Under the pieces are notes generated by a model that searched no databases, was not told the origin of the DNA, and saw only the letters and a program-made list of their open reading frames with translations. A stretch of DNA of 64,000 bases, taken from Trichaptum fuscoviolaceum (Eukaryota; Basidiomycota; Agaricomycetes; Hymenochaetales; Trichaptaceae). A program made the translations under genes and the position numbers. Location of the stretch: NCBI GenBank assembly GCA_910574455.1, contig CAJSYZ010000004.1, positions 1,984,001 through 2,048,000 of the forward strand. The letters are read 5' to 3'. Of this stretch, positions 37,290-48,849 are shown one piece after another. The number at the start of each line of letters is the position of its first letter. The first letter of the stretch is position 1.

Positions 37290-37673
37290 ATGTCCAACGA
37301 ATTCGCGAAGTCGAAGTACGCCGACCGAGAACCCTTTCTCGTCGTCTACTCCAGATACATTTCGTCATTTGGCGATGAATTCTATGTAAATAGCAAATCG
37401 CAAGGTGGGTGGATGAGGAGGGAATGGGGAAGGCCAGATGAGACTTCACGGTTGGTCAAGACACAACATTTCAGTCCAGCCCGCGGCAACGGCAAATACC
37501 GCGTCAGTCAACCACAACTACTACCAACCCTATACGCCCCCGCGTCAGTTTTTACGCTTTCCTCCTCATCCATACCCCAGCGCGGCGAATTTACTACGTT
37601 CAAACTGTCTTTAAATACAGCTATCTACTTATCTGACAACGTGTTAGAATCTCTTCTGGATGTCTCAGATTGA
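37290..37673 (+). CDS. Hypothetical protein
   Basis: ATG at 37290 follows a CT-rich leader. The 127-codon frame begins SNEFAKSKYADREPFLVVYS and ends SLNTAIYLSDNVLESLLDVS. A GTGGGT donor after codon 38 and an acceptor near 37469 suggest an alternative spliced form in which the frame changes, so the 3' part is uncertain. No family, signal peptide or membrane helix is recognised. Confidence 0.3.
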   Translation: MSNEFAKSKYADREPFLVVYSRYISSFGDEFYVNSKSQGGWMRREWGRPDETSRLVKTQHFSPARGNGKYRVSQPQLLPTLYAPASVFTLSSSSIPQRGEFTTFKLSLNTAIYLSDNVLESLLDVSD

Positions 37674-37747
37674 CGAAGATTGTGCTATGTGTTAAAACCT
37701 TATGCTTCAAATCGTTTTAGATTGTTGATATGCTGCATTAAGACGCA

Positions 37748-38017
37748 ATGACAAGATCGAGAGACTGGTTTTTTACAAGTGTCGAACTATTCAAGCAATA
37801 CGAGCAGCAGAACGAAGGCGTAATCTATACACTACTCCTGGAACTATCTTCAGAGCTCTATGACAACGGAGGCACCCTTCGCCTGCTGAAAGCATCAGTC
37901 CTTCCAGCATCTTACATGTTACCTACACCAGGAGTGCACGAGGAAATCCAGTCATACTATATTAGCACTACACCATCCACCGGGCTTCCTGACTTGGAGT
38001 CCATTGAGGATGCGTAG
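37748..38017 (+). CDS. Hypothetical small protein or terminal exon
   Basis: ATG at 37748 opens 89 codons: RDWFFTSVELFKQYEQQNEG, a helical middle (YTLLLELSSELYDNGGTLRL) and an acidic Ser/Thr-Pro tail. It may be the last exon of the frame starting at 37290. Not recognised. Confidence 0.25.
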   Translation: MTRSRDWFFTSVELFKQYEQQNEGVIYTLLLELSSELYDNGGTLRLLKASVLPASYMLPTPGVHEEIQSYYISTTPSTGLPDLESIEDA

Positions 38018-38149
38018 TAGCTCAATATTGTTCAATTCGCGTTTCTGCCTACCAAGGAGCAAGTAATATTAATCTTAACCTCGTCCGTAATGATAATTGC
38101 AATTCTGTTCGTTTGTCTTACTCTAAAGCGAAATCAAAATCAGAACGTT

Positions 38150-40174
38150 GATTGATTAATCCCCGTATCTGTCAAGCGCGGATCTTCCGATATCGTTCGC
38201 CATATATCTTCGATCTTTCTAGTCCAGTTCCATGATGTCCGTGTACTTCACCGGTCGGGCAGTACACATCTTCAGGCTACGACGTTCGCGATTTTGGTTG
38301 CAAAGTCAATGTTCCATCTCGAGACTACCATACCCATCAACAGGAATGCGCCAAGTGAGAAATAGCAGTTTAAGTGGATAGAAGGTCTAAATTACTCACA
38401 GTTCCGTTGTCGTCTACACCGGCATCTTCATCGTCCGGTAATTTGCACATTGGCCGCCCCGATACTAAAGACTAGGTCGAGGTGATAGGCTCGAGATCTC
38501 ATTCGATCATGCGTATGCTTTTCGTACCTTGGATATTCCCATAATATAAAGCTCCCAGAACAAGCTCCGCCTTCGCTGAGCAAATTTTAGTTCAATATTC
38601 CAGCTGAAAGGATCCCAATCTTTGCGAGCATAAGGTACGCAACTCAGAACATTGCTATAATAACAGATAAATTACGCACGAAGACCAATCTAATCAAATA
38701 CATACACTTTCAGTGCGAAGTACAATGGCGGACACGATCTGTGGACTCACAGTAATACCGAGGGAGAGGGCAAGCGTAAGCAATTTGAAAGGTGATTCGA
38801 TCGTTTGCGCGCTGGCGCTGAAGATACCATAAGCGCCAATGAGTGCAACGGCCTACACCGTCGCCAACGAAGTCCCCTCGAAAACAGAATGCAGACTCAG
38901 CGCGCTTTTTGCGAGCTGTCGATATGTCTCATCCTCCTCGTCGCACGCTTCAAGAGTTAAATCACCCGCAGCACCACATGCAAAAATAGCAAGCAGGGCA
39001 AGCTGGTGTTCAAGAATTTCGGTGCCACTACGAGGGGCAGCTACGGCAGCAGGCACACGAAGCCCACCGCTACTGCGCCTGAAGAATTTAGGCAGTAACT
39101 CCTCTGTAATCTGCTCGCGTGAGACAGGACGGAAGAAGCTCGAATTATGTTGAAGATATGCCTCAACGAGTGCCGTGGCGCGGTCGTATGACGGCAATCT
39201 TGATTATATAGCAGCGATAACCCGATCCTTTGGGTTATTGAAAAGGAAAACGAGTTTGCGAGGAAGGCAATTTCCGGAGGTAATCCCTGATATGCCTTCC
39301 TCTTGATTTCCTGTGTATTTTCATGGAAAGCAGTCTAAATCAAGTCTTATTCACGATTATGTGCGAAAGGGTATCACACTCACCGCGAATATCGCCTACA
39401 GAGTATTAGTGTTAGTATGTTACAAGGAAAGCAAGACTCACATCTGCTTCTGAACAACCTATAAAGTGAGTCATCCCCTCATCCGCAATTGTGAGCGTCC
39501 CAAAGTCGTCACATATCTCAGTCTCTGTGTTATCGGAGCAATCCTCTGATTCCTCCAAAGGCGAGTCTATCTTTTTAATCTGGAGAAGATTTCCTGTGAG
39601 CAACGGATGACGAGCGGATGATACACGTGATTGCAAGATATTCAAAGCATCTTCCAACTGTCGAATGCGTTTACTCATTTGTATAAGTTTCTTCTGAACT
39701 TTACTGTCCGGGTTGCTACTAAGCTAGAAGTGATGAATCACTGTATACCTAGATAGAAGGATTACTGCTACCTTTGTTCGATCTTCGATGGAACAGTGCC
39801 TAATTGACTGAGTTAGAAGAAGTCATATTTCATATACTAACCGAGGATCTAACCGTTTGGGCAAACAGCTTGACATTGTCGACGAACGCAAGAAGAGCAG
39901 GGGATCTGTAGAGGCGTAGTGAAGCATGATATACTGATAAAGCGAGCCGGTGGAAGCTACAAACCTTTTTGTCACATTTAAGTTTCAGTCTTTTCGATGG
40001 CGTAAATCGTTCTTGATAAGCTAGAGGGTCAAATAGGCAAGACAATGCGTACCTGCGACATTCCGCGCATGACATCTCCCCTGTATTTCTCTTGTATTCG
40101 AGCTGGCGATCCTTATCCGAGCGCAGAATTGAAGGTGTTCTCGGCTGTCTTGATTCCGGTGCTAAACCACTCAT
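38150..40174 (-). pseudogene. Decayed paralogue of the Zn(II)2Cys6 regulator
   Basis: Clear copy of the gene at 3320-6805, same strand and exon order. It keeps the zinc cluster (MSCAECRR, LKLKCDKK, IPCSSCVRRQC), the coiled coil (SKRIRQLEDALNILQSRVSS) and the middle region (FACGAAGDLTLEACDEEDET). It has a TAA just before LPSYDRATALVEAYLQH, where the intact copy has Glu. It also has a TAG directly after EGTSLATV, where the intact copy has Gln. The stretch equivalent to most of the C-terminal third is deleted. What remains of the extreme C-terminus (EDIWRTISEDPRLTDTG) abuts the region matching MKYTDIMELD-like text. It cannot make a full regulator; a short DNA-binding-only product is conceivable. 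Confidence 0.85.
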
Positions 40175-41452
40175 CACAGCCTGAGTGCGGAACGTTCAAA
40201 CGGCCAGTTTGAGTCTCGAGACGGCAGACTTTCTTGGTTGCTTTGAAAACAAGTGTGTTAGAGTTCAATCGTACGATGTAAAGCTTACATGTATCTCAGG
40301 CCCAAGAGTGTAGCACAAGGTAGTATTTAACAGCGCTTGTTGCTCAGTAGACGCTGTGCAGAATCTTGAGCTTGGACGTTCAACCAGACTTTAGGAGTTG
40401 AAGAGGAGAAGGTCCGAGTCGTTGGCCGTGACCGTGACGCTGCGGAGTTTGAATCTCCAGCGGACTTACTAAGTATACATTTACCCACTGTCATACTTAC
40501 CATATTTGGTAGAAGCTTCCAGGCCATGTGCCGCGGGTCAATGTAAAGTAACCGCAATCGTGATCATGATGCCGAAGCCTTCCGAATCTTCCGAAAATAT
40601 CTCTATAAAAAGCATGCCTTTACACTGGCAGTCAATTAATACGCACTCTATTGATCCCGCTCCCAGCAGAGATACTGTAATAGAAAAAGAAGGCGCCGAC
40701 AGAAGTTGCTGTGAGAGTGAATTCTGGTCGGATTTCAAGGAAAGTGCTTCTTAATAATTTGATCTGCTTTGTCTGACTAGATGAGCAAGGTTGACTGCCT
40801 TTGAAGTACGAAAGATCAGAGGAGCTTCATTAATCATTCCTGCCTCTGGAGTCAGGCTCCTCGTGGTGGCAGGCGCCTGATACCATTATTAGATACAAGC
40901 CATGGATGCACCATCAGGAACTTGGCTGGCCTTTTCCAATGCTTGATCTGAATTAAAGTATAAATACGTACCTACCGATATACGGGAGAACTTCGAAGTA
41001 ACAGGTGGGATCTGAACTGCTAATGCCGAGCTCGCTCACTAGATTACAACTTGACTCAGGCTATTCAATAGCCTGAGTAGGGTAGGTCCCTTTAAGCTGA
41101 TCGACTCCCGGCAAAGTCTGAGTCCCCGCAAGGTGCGAGTGGCACGCGGGCACTCCCGGGCCAAATAACATTCTCGGTTCGAACCAATCCCATGGGGTTC
41201 CTGCATTCTCATATCATGCAATCATCTCAGGTGGCTTGATGAACAGATACACAGCTCCAACATATCACTGGATTCTCAAAAAAATCGTTATGGGCTCACA
41301 GAAATACTACAAAAGCGACTTGAAGCCCCCATGTACTACATAGCCTATGCTTCGCTTCCTGGGTGACTTCAATTCGCAATTTCCTTCCGCCTGCCTACCC
41401 GAATTTCATACAAAACCTTCATCCATTACATATCTTCTAGTATACACTTGTA
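40175..41452. other. Intergenic, no gene seen
   Basis: No exon is supported. A self-complementary GGTTCGAACC occurs near 41175, but no tRNA cloverleaf can be built around it. Confidence 0.4.
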
Positions 41453-43258
41453 ATGTCTCTCCAATCCGCGCAGAAGGATGTAGAATACTCGTTTGTTGGT
41501 TACGTAAGTGAGCTTCAATCTTTGAGAATCTCTACAGTTTAACTCTCTTTATAGTATCTTACAGGTAAATCTTATATCACTTCATATTCAAGACACAAGC
41601 TCTGAAGGCAATAACAACTCAGCGGCTACAGTCGCGGTGCTTGTTAGTACCTCATATCGATATAATCGGAGCTACTCTAATTGAAAAACATTCCAGTGCT
41701 ATGACTATTCAATCACGCTCCAGCAGGAGGTACTGTCGATACTCAATCTCGCTATACTATACATAACTTGCGTTGCTGATATGCTCCTAAGGTCGACTAT
41801 GTCTGGAAATCACGAGTATCCTTCGGGAAAGTTTTGTTTCTCTCAAACCGTTATGTACCCTTCATATCCCTAGGAATTACATTCTACAGTAAGTATAAGG
41901 TTTCGCCGAGCTTATTAGAGCTTTAAACACGACACTGACGCTATGACAGTGGCATTCATCGCCGATGGCCTTGGTGTAAGCTCTTCTAAATCTCGGTTTG
42001 TTTTGAATGCACTTAGGAAAACTAGTCCTGTAAACGGGATTTGATAGTATCGAGCAGTGAGTTCCGGTTTACTTGTGGGTAAAGACTCAGACGTGACCTA
42101 CTAATTGTATGATACAGCCTTTACATTCATCGCATACATTATCGAACTACGTAAGAAAGAAAAACTGTCTCTCGACCCATCCTCTGACAATCAAGCCCAG
42201 TTGTGCTATTCTCGAGGGTCTATGTTGTCTGGGAACGTAAAACGACATGTCTCTTGCTTTTAGCACTGTTGTTCACTGTGAGTGACCAATTAGTACTTAT
42301 CCCTAGTGTCTGAAATCAGATCTCATTAGATATCTGTCGTTGGCGCTGGCTACGATGTTGCGAGATCACTTGACAGTACAACACGTAGGCTGGTAAATTC
42401 ACAGACTTCGAATTTCTGACAAACGTTCCTGCGTAGCCGTTCAGATTAGCTTTCTTCCTCAAGGATGCGCCTTTACTTATTCCAGGAATATAATTTGGGG
42501 CGACTTGTTTGTGCTTATTACCTGTGAATTATGTGAGTAGATAACCATTGTCTAAACCAAGAGAACAACGTAAACTGAACCGAGAGCACATCCCCGTAGT
42601 CGCTCTTGCTCTAGTTATAGAAAGAGCTATAGCACATTGTGAGCAAAACTCTTAACGTATCGTCGCGGGTTAGTTCTCATGTGTTATGATAATATAGTTC
42701 GGCTTTCTCGGTCACGCATTATGAAGGTCATGGTAATGGATGGTAAAATATCCGTTAGCTACATCGACAATGTGTGTTCTTACATTACTACTCACAGGTG
42801 TGGGATATTTTTTCTGCAGTGCAGGTTTGTTGGTTGACCACAGAAATGAGTTACCGACGTCAATCTAACAAGGCATTAGTTTTGACTGCAGTAACTCTGT
42901 TTGTTATGCAAGCTATAAGCGTACGTGATCATAAGTCTCTTTTGCTTTCCTTTAGACCATGCACTGACAATATTTAAAGCCGGCTTTAGGCGGGATCATG
43001 ACACAGTGAGTTATCCAATAGAGAGCTTTGGTACCCGTATTAGAGATTGACAGATTACAATTATATAGACTTCAGGCATCCTTAGAAAGTGTCCTATGTA
43101 CACGGCTAATGCTTCATATTAGGCTCGTGAATGAAGGTGCAAATAGTGCCTTTCAGAGTTCGGGAAGGACAAGCAGTGATAACAATGGTCTCGGCGTCAT
43201 GGAATTGCTGACGTTCACTAAGGCACGTAGCCCTCGTACCTTCGGTGCCCATACATAG
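41453..43258 (+). CDS. DUF6533-domain multi-helix membrane protein
   Basis: Agaricomycete-specific integral membrane protein of unknown function, usually seven helices. ATG at 41453 (MSLQSAQKDVEYSFVGY) is followed by many very short exons. The DUF6533 signature is present: ATVAVLCYDYSITLQQEVDY, then VWKSRVSFGKVLFLSNRYV. Later exons include VVLFSRVYVVWERKTTCLLL, ISVVGAGYDVARSL and QISFLPQGCAF. The C-terminal block is LQASLESVLCTRLMLHIRLV, followed by a hydrophilic tail. Junctions between 41.9 and 43.0 kb are uncertain, and a few pieces look degenerate (stops near 42000 in one reading), so partial decay is possible. A paralogue lies at 50505-52275. Confidence 0.6.
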
Positions 43259-45091
43259 CGACATGAAGATGTAATCTTAGAAGGGTTGCATACTACTTTT
43301 CATTGTGTTGTCGAGGAACTTGGAATGCTTTTGACTAAATTCGATTCCTGATGCGGGCAGTTTTTGATGTGAGTGAGTAGCACACGTCTCGCTTTATCAA
43401 TTGATACAAGCCCAGTAGCCCAGTAGCAGGGATGGGTCTGAGGAGAGAGGAAGAATAAGAGCCTACTAGTAGGTGACTCACACGTTGAATGTGGCCGGAA
43501 GACAACGTGAAAACGTACTTCTAGTTTTAGTACTAGTACTACTAGTTCCCTTACTCCCACCGGGACTCCGGGAGTAAAGGGCACTGTATCCCCTAAATTG
43601 CCGTGGGATACCTGCAAATCTTTACCGAGTCCCCTAAACTGCCTCCGCTGATATGGAAAATATTCAAGCGGAGAACTAAATGTAGCCTGCCAGCCTGAGT
43701 AAGGGGGAGTAAAGTTTAACGCCACTGAGCTCCATTCAAGTTGCCTAAATAAGCAGCGGCGATCAAGGTCCACTGGCAGGCCGCACTATTTGTGTCTTGT
43801 TTGTATCGCACGCACGGTCCTCTGAGTCGCTATTTCTACCAATAAAAATGATACCATAAAGCATCTTGATGTACATGAATGCTAGAAGGCAACAAAGCTC
43901 AGATATCTCCAAAATCTGCTAGTCTCATAATCGTCTGAACGTTTGAAGGAAGCAGAAATTAGGTAGCGAATGATAATCGACTTCAAACCCCTAAGCAAGC
44001 AACGAGAGCATACGTATCATTAACCATAGTCTTTTCCAATCTGAAAGACTCTGTGTATCACAAAGATGTACATCTACCTGAAAAATAACTATTGTTCATC
44101 GTGATTGCATCCATTAAACCCGTAAGTAAAACTTTCGGTGTCTGCTCCGGCGTCTTGTAAGCATGGCCTAGCACGGACACCTTATTCTTCAAAGTGGTTA
44201 TACACCGCTCCAGATTATTCAATAACTCCGGATCCGCCTGGCCACCTTGTTTGACGTCTGTAAGCTTAGTATCTATCGTCTTGATCGAACCGTTGACCTG
44301 CGCTACAATGCCACCGGAAAGGGAGAGCACTGAATACTCCTCCGCAAGCTGTCCAAGCCGTGTTAGGCCATCCTGATCTTGATATGAACGCTGATTAAGA
44401 ACTCGTTACACTTCCTCCATTATATTTCCCTTCCTCTCCTCTCCTGTTTTTGCGGCTGTGTATTTTGCATTGACATTCATGTAAGTGGACTTATTCTCGT
44501 CTTTTGTTTTCTTCCGAAGTCAGTTGTGGTGCCTATGGTCTAACCGCATATGTCCGTATACATTACGTCTTCAGTCAAATAGTGCGGGCCCGAACGTTGT
44601 CAACTCTTCAGTTGTCGAGTGAAGAAATCATGTTAGTTGAAACGAGATAATTCAACAGTAACCTATAAGGGCATGAGTGTAGCAATTGGTTAAGACAATC
44701 AGAGTTCCAATACATAACTAGTGATGAGGAAAGTGGGGTCATGCCATTGGTCAAAACGTTATTTACTGGGCGGATATGAGGGTTGAGAGATGGGTGCAGA
44801 GGTATCAGCGTAATATGAGGGAGATGGGGATCCGAGCAAGGTCAAGTTACCCAGAGAGAATCACCTGAGAGACAAGCGTGTACTAACTTATCAGAATATA
44901 TTATTCACGCTACATATGACTGTAATACCCAAATCCAGATTAATCCATCTGTGCTGTAGTACATGAGGGTTCCTGATAGTGACGTATCAACTAATAGGTA
45001 GATATACACATGACTCAAGCGCAACAATAAACAGGTTGTGTAAAAAAAACGACATTTCGTCTACACATTACTCGCGCGCAAGGTGAGCGGC
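43259..45091. other. No intact gene; possible minus-strand relic at 44.1-44.5 kb
   Basis: Between about 44482 and 44086 (minus) a frame reads MNVNAKYTAAKTGEERKGNI, then a TAA, then continues DGLTRLGQLAEEYSVLSLSG and LLNNLERCITTLKNKVSVLG. It is helical and hydrophilic, and may be an eroded gene. The 43.4-43.8 kb part holds ACTAGTACTACTAGT palindromes and repeated GGGAGTAAAG words. Confidence 0.3.
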
Positions 45092-46441
45092 CTAGCGTAA
45101 CACAAAGATATAATCTAGCAGCAATCCAGCCCATATAATCCATCCGAGGTGGCTGTTCTTTCTGAAGTTCCCTGTGAATAAAAGACGTTAATTTAAACGT
45201 AGACGATAGATATGAGGTGAGAGCACTAACGCCAGCAGCTTTTTGGATCCTCGAGGTCGACTGTCAAAAGTTGCCATACAAGGTGGCCTGCGGCGCCAAG
45301 TACGGATATCAAATAAAACGGAAGTCCTTGTTGATTAAGCACACCGGAGTATAGAAGCATGAATACGAAAACCGTCGCGAAGACGGTGAGTAAAAGCCTG
45401 ATCTGCGTCCCGAACAATAGTGCGGTGGATTTGATGCCCACTTTGATATCGTCTCTTTTATCTTGACAAGCGTAGATAGTATCTGGTATTCATTTTAACT
45501 ACCATCTAATGTTGCGAGTTTCAATGCCCTGAATTGATACTACTTGCCGTAGAACATTGTCCAACTTTGAATTCAAAACGTAAGGCTGTGGTGATCATGA
45601 TTGAACCTATTCACTTACCACCAAAGACCAAGCATGAGTGTAGGGACGGTATCACGATTGTTGCGGTTGCGGTGTACTGCAAGCCATGCGATCACTAACC
45701 CCCAATTTGCCAAGATTCCTAACCAAGCCTGAGGCCAGTAGGTCACTCTTTTCATAAGGGGATAAACACCCGCCCTACGCAGAAAAATCTGAGAACTCTA
45801 TGTCTAGCATATCAGATGGAGTACAAACATTGGAATGAGACCAAATAGAGTGGCCCAAAACCTAAGCATCTCGTAAAAGGAAATTAGAGCTAAAATTCAT
45901 GCGATATAATATGTGGAGGAAGCTTACGCAGGCCGATTAAGAGACCAGAAGAATACTGTGCATAGCAATATCTCTAGTACCAACAGCACGCTTGCTGCCT
46001 GTACAGAAATTGCTCCTGTTGCAAGAGGACGACCTTTTGTTCGCTCTGAAGATATCAACTTAGCCGTATGATCTGGGGGCAATAGACGATTTCAAGCCAT
46101 ACCGACGAATCGGTCCAGTTTACGATCGCATATGTCGTTGAATGTGACGGCTGTGCCTCGCAGGAGGAAAGCCCCAAGAAAGAACTGGACAAGCATTTTG
46201 GAATAGGGTACTAACGAGAGCTTTTCCTGATAAGCAGCCATCGTTAAACCCCACGCTAAGAAAACAAAAATGAGCTTTGATGATGGTAGAGTTATGTGCT
46301 CATACCAAACGGCCAAAACACTAGAACAGCTCCCTGGGGCTAAGTTGAATTTTTGAGCGGTCAAAAACCTGCGCAGTTGCTTAAGTATTTACTCACTTTA
46401 TCAAGTCTCATGAGACTAAGGTACGGCGAAATGTGATCCAT
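45092..46441 (-). CDS. UbiA-family aromatic prenyltransferase
   Basis: Membrane prenyltransferase of the 4-hydroxybenzoate polyprenyltransferase type, attaching an isoprenoid diphosphate to an aromatic ring. ATG at 46441 gives MDHISPYLSLMRLDK. Splicing then gives GAVLVFWPFAWGLTMAAYQ, a standard family start. The first Asp-rich motif is FNDICDRKLDRFVERTKGRP. The second is DTIYACQDKRDDIKVGIKST. Both Mg-diphosphate-binding sites are thus complete. Multiple helices lie between and after (LLLTVFATVFVFMLLYSGVL), and the C-terminus GWIIWAGLLLDYIFVLR is typical. Seven or so short introns; no frame damage seen. The location among oxidative tailoring genes suggests secondary metabolism rather than ubiquinone synthesis, though COQ2 is the closest primary-metabolism relative. 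Confidence 0.87.
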
Positions 46442-47472
46442 GTTGGCATTGACTTGTCCATGCCACTCCCCTCAGTACTTTATTACATGTGAAGCCCTCC
46501 ACCGCTTGATCAAATAGCGCAGTCCTGTCATCATTCTAATGATCAATTGCGAGAGAAAGAGGCCGAGTCTCGTGAGATAGAGATATCCCATAGGTCTTTG
46601 ATGGTTACATGTCGACACCGCGCGAATTCGAAGCTGTACAATCATAGTAGAAAGGTCTGGAAAATAGAGTCCAATCAGCATCTTGCGATCTTGATTTATG
46701 CATATAGTAACACCAGGCTACCTCATATGAGGCATGGAAGCAGAAACAAAAATACAGACATGTGCCGGTGCATCGCTTTCGGACTACTCCATACAGCTAG
46801 AAGTTTGATGAAAGGGAAAGAACTTCCCGTTATTGCCACTGACACTTACAGAAGTATCGCGATCACTGTTCTCCATCTTCTTGGCTTCGTACATCAGGCT
46901 ATGTGCCAGACCAGATCAGGACCAGTACTTTTTCTTCTACGTTTACTAGCCTACCAGATGGCGTGGGACAAATTGAACTTGAAGTCACTGCTCACTGCCA
47001 GTGGCAGGATAGCTACAAATAAGCACAAACAAGGGACAGTGCCCGTAACCCGAACTTCGAAGCTCGGCATCTCCGACTCGTCGCCAGTGCAGCAGTGATG
47101 AAGTGCGGCGTGCCGCTGGTTGTTACCGATCATCACAGCCCCAAACGCATACTGCACCTGCACCGGCCGGTCTTCCGCTTTCCAGCTGAAGATCAAAGAA
47201 GCTTTTCTCGGACAAGAAATGGATAATTCGCTACCAGAAACGACATCCCTATCCTCGGACGCTGTGTCATTCGGTCTTCCATTCCCTCTGCATCTGATAG
47301 TTTTTTCACACTTAACTTGATCTCCATGCGGGATGCAACAGTCTCGTTCTATCCACCCATGTCACTACCAACCGTTTACACAGCTACTGCAGTTCTCTTG
47401 CCAGCCCTATATGTTTTATACTCAGTAAAAGGTAAACCTCAAAGACGCACGCACACGCACACGCACACCAAC
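46442..47472. other. Divergent intergenic region
   Basis: Probable shared promoter region between the prenyltransferase (-) and the FAD oxidoreductase (+). An alternating (CA/CG)-type GCACACGCACAC run lies just before the ATG at 47473. Open frames here lack splice or domain support. Confidence 0.35.
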
Positions 47473-48849
47473 ATGACCGCAAAACGTACGATCGTAGTCG
47501 TTGGCGGAGGTATAGCAGGAGTTGACGGTACGGGCTGCTATCTCCATAACAGATGATGCTAATGACAGTTGCAGTGGTTCGGACTGTCTTCGCCCGCCCA
47601 GACGCTGCGAGCTTCAACGTTGTGCTCATAACATCTCGTCCGCACCTTGTCTATCTGCTGGCTGCCCTTCGGATGGTCGTCGATAAAGATGCGAACCCTG
47701 AGACGGTCTTCTTCTCATACGATCGACTGTTTGCCAAGTCCCATAGCTCTTTGAAAATAGGCACGGTCTCCAGCATCGAGGCCAACGCGCATAAAGGTGG
47801 CGGAAACGTCGTTCTTAAAGATGGAGAGAAGGTTTCGTATGATGCCCTTGTTCTCGCAACTGGTTCGCTCTGGGAAGGCCCGTTGGCGTTCCCCGAGGAA
47901 GAGCAAGCGTGTAATGAGCATGTGCAAACTTGGAGGAATCGGTTCCAAGATGCTAAAAACATCGTTATTGCTGGCGGTGGGGCAGTCGGACTAGGTCAGT
48001 TCTCTCACTATTGTTAACGATGAAAATTCACCAAGATGATTTGCAGAGCTCGCGGGAGAAATTAGAGATGTATACCCTGTAAGAGCTGCTCGTAGCTCTC
48101 GTTGCTTCGCCATTGACATTTCATTAGGCGAAGGACATTACCATTGTCCACGGAGACGAGCTTCTTCTCAACGGGACCTATCCCGATGCTTTCCGTAAGG
48201 ACGTGGAGGCGCGCTTCAGAAATCGCGGTATTAAGCTTATTCTGAGTGACTACATCGACGACACAAGTCAGGGCGAATCGAGTATAACAACGCGTTCCGG
48301 GAAGCACTTAGCCTGTGACCTTCTTGTGCGTATCTTGAATCAAAGTTGATTAAATACTGGACTAATATACGACATCATCATAGGTCCCTACTCGGGGAGG
48401 ACAGCCGAATACGTCGTTTGTGACGCTTGAACCAACCCCGTTGACCGAGAAGGGTTTTGTCAAAGTGACTGCAAACTTGCAGGTCGAATCTTATCCAGGT
48501 ATATTTGCGGCGGGGGACATTATTGCCTGGCCAGAGGTCAAGCAGTTCTCAAAGGTGAAGCGGCATGTGCCTGTCGTAGTCGAAAATGTGCTGGCCTACC
48601 TTACGGGTGCTCAGCCGAACCTTCAGTACAAAGGGGCCCGAGATGTTATGATTCTCACTAATGGAAAAGTAAGTGAACAGCAAAACAACTGGATGACCTT
48701 TGATTCAATTTTTTTTTTTCATCCAGTCCGGCGGCGCATCTTACTTCAATGTCTTGTGGGGATTATCATTTGGAGATCGTGTGACACGCATCATTAAGTC
48801 GAAGGATCTTATGGTGGAACGTAGTCGGAAGGCGCTGGGACTATCATGA
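47473..48849 (+). CDS. AMID/AIFM2-like FAD-dependent NAD(P)H oxidoreductase
   Basis: Pyridine-nucleotide-disulphide-type oxidoreductase resembling apoptosis-inducing-factor homologue AMID/AIFM2, an NAD(P)H:quinone oxidoreductase. Exon 1 has the FAD Rossmann motif TIVVVGGGIAGVD. Exon 2 has NVVLITSRPHLVYLLAALRM, YDALVLATGSLWEGPLAFP and the second (NAD) Rossmann IVIAGGGAVGLELAGEIRD. Later exons carry DITIVHGDELLLNGTYPDAF, YPGIFAAGDIIAWPEVKQ (the flavin ribityl-contacting GD) and a short C-terminal exon after 48725. All key glycines are present and the spliced frame is open. Divergently placed to the prenyltransferase, it might reduce a prenylated quinone; that is inference. Confidence 0.83.

Noticed and set aside
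41040..41220. Possible tRNA because of GGTTCGAACC
   Set aside because: The motif is a self-complementary decamer; no acceptor stem, D arm or anticodon arm of the right spacing can be built on either strand.
43300..43773. 157-codon minus-strand frame
   Set aside because: No domain and no homologous pattern; it covers a repeat-word region and looks like a chance open frame.
45092..46441. Assigning the prenyltransferase as mitochondrial COQ2 (ubiquinone synthesis)
   Set aside because: The start I support leaves no N-terminal targeting peptide and the gene sits among tailoring oxidases. I kept only the family-level call.
46547..47098. 183-codon plus-strand frame upstream of the FAD oxidoreductase
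   Set aside because: No domain, irregular composition and no splice support; it lies in the divergent promoter region.
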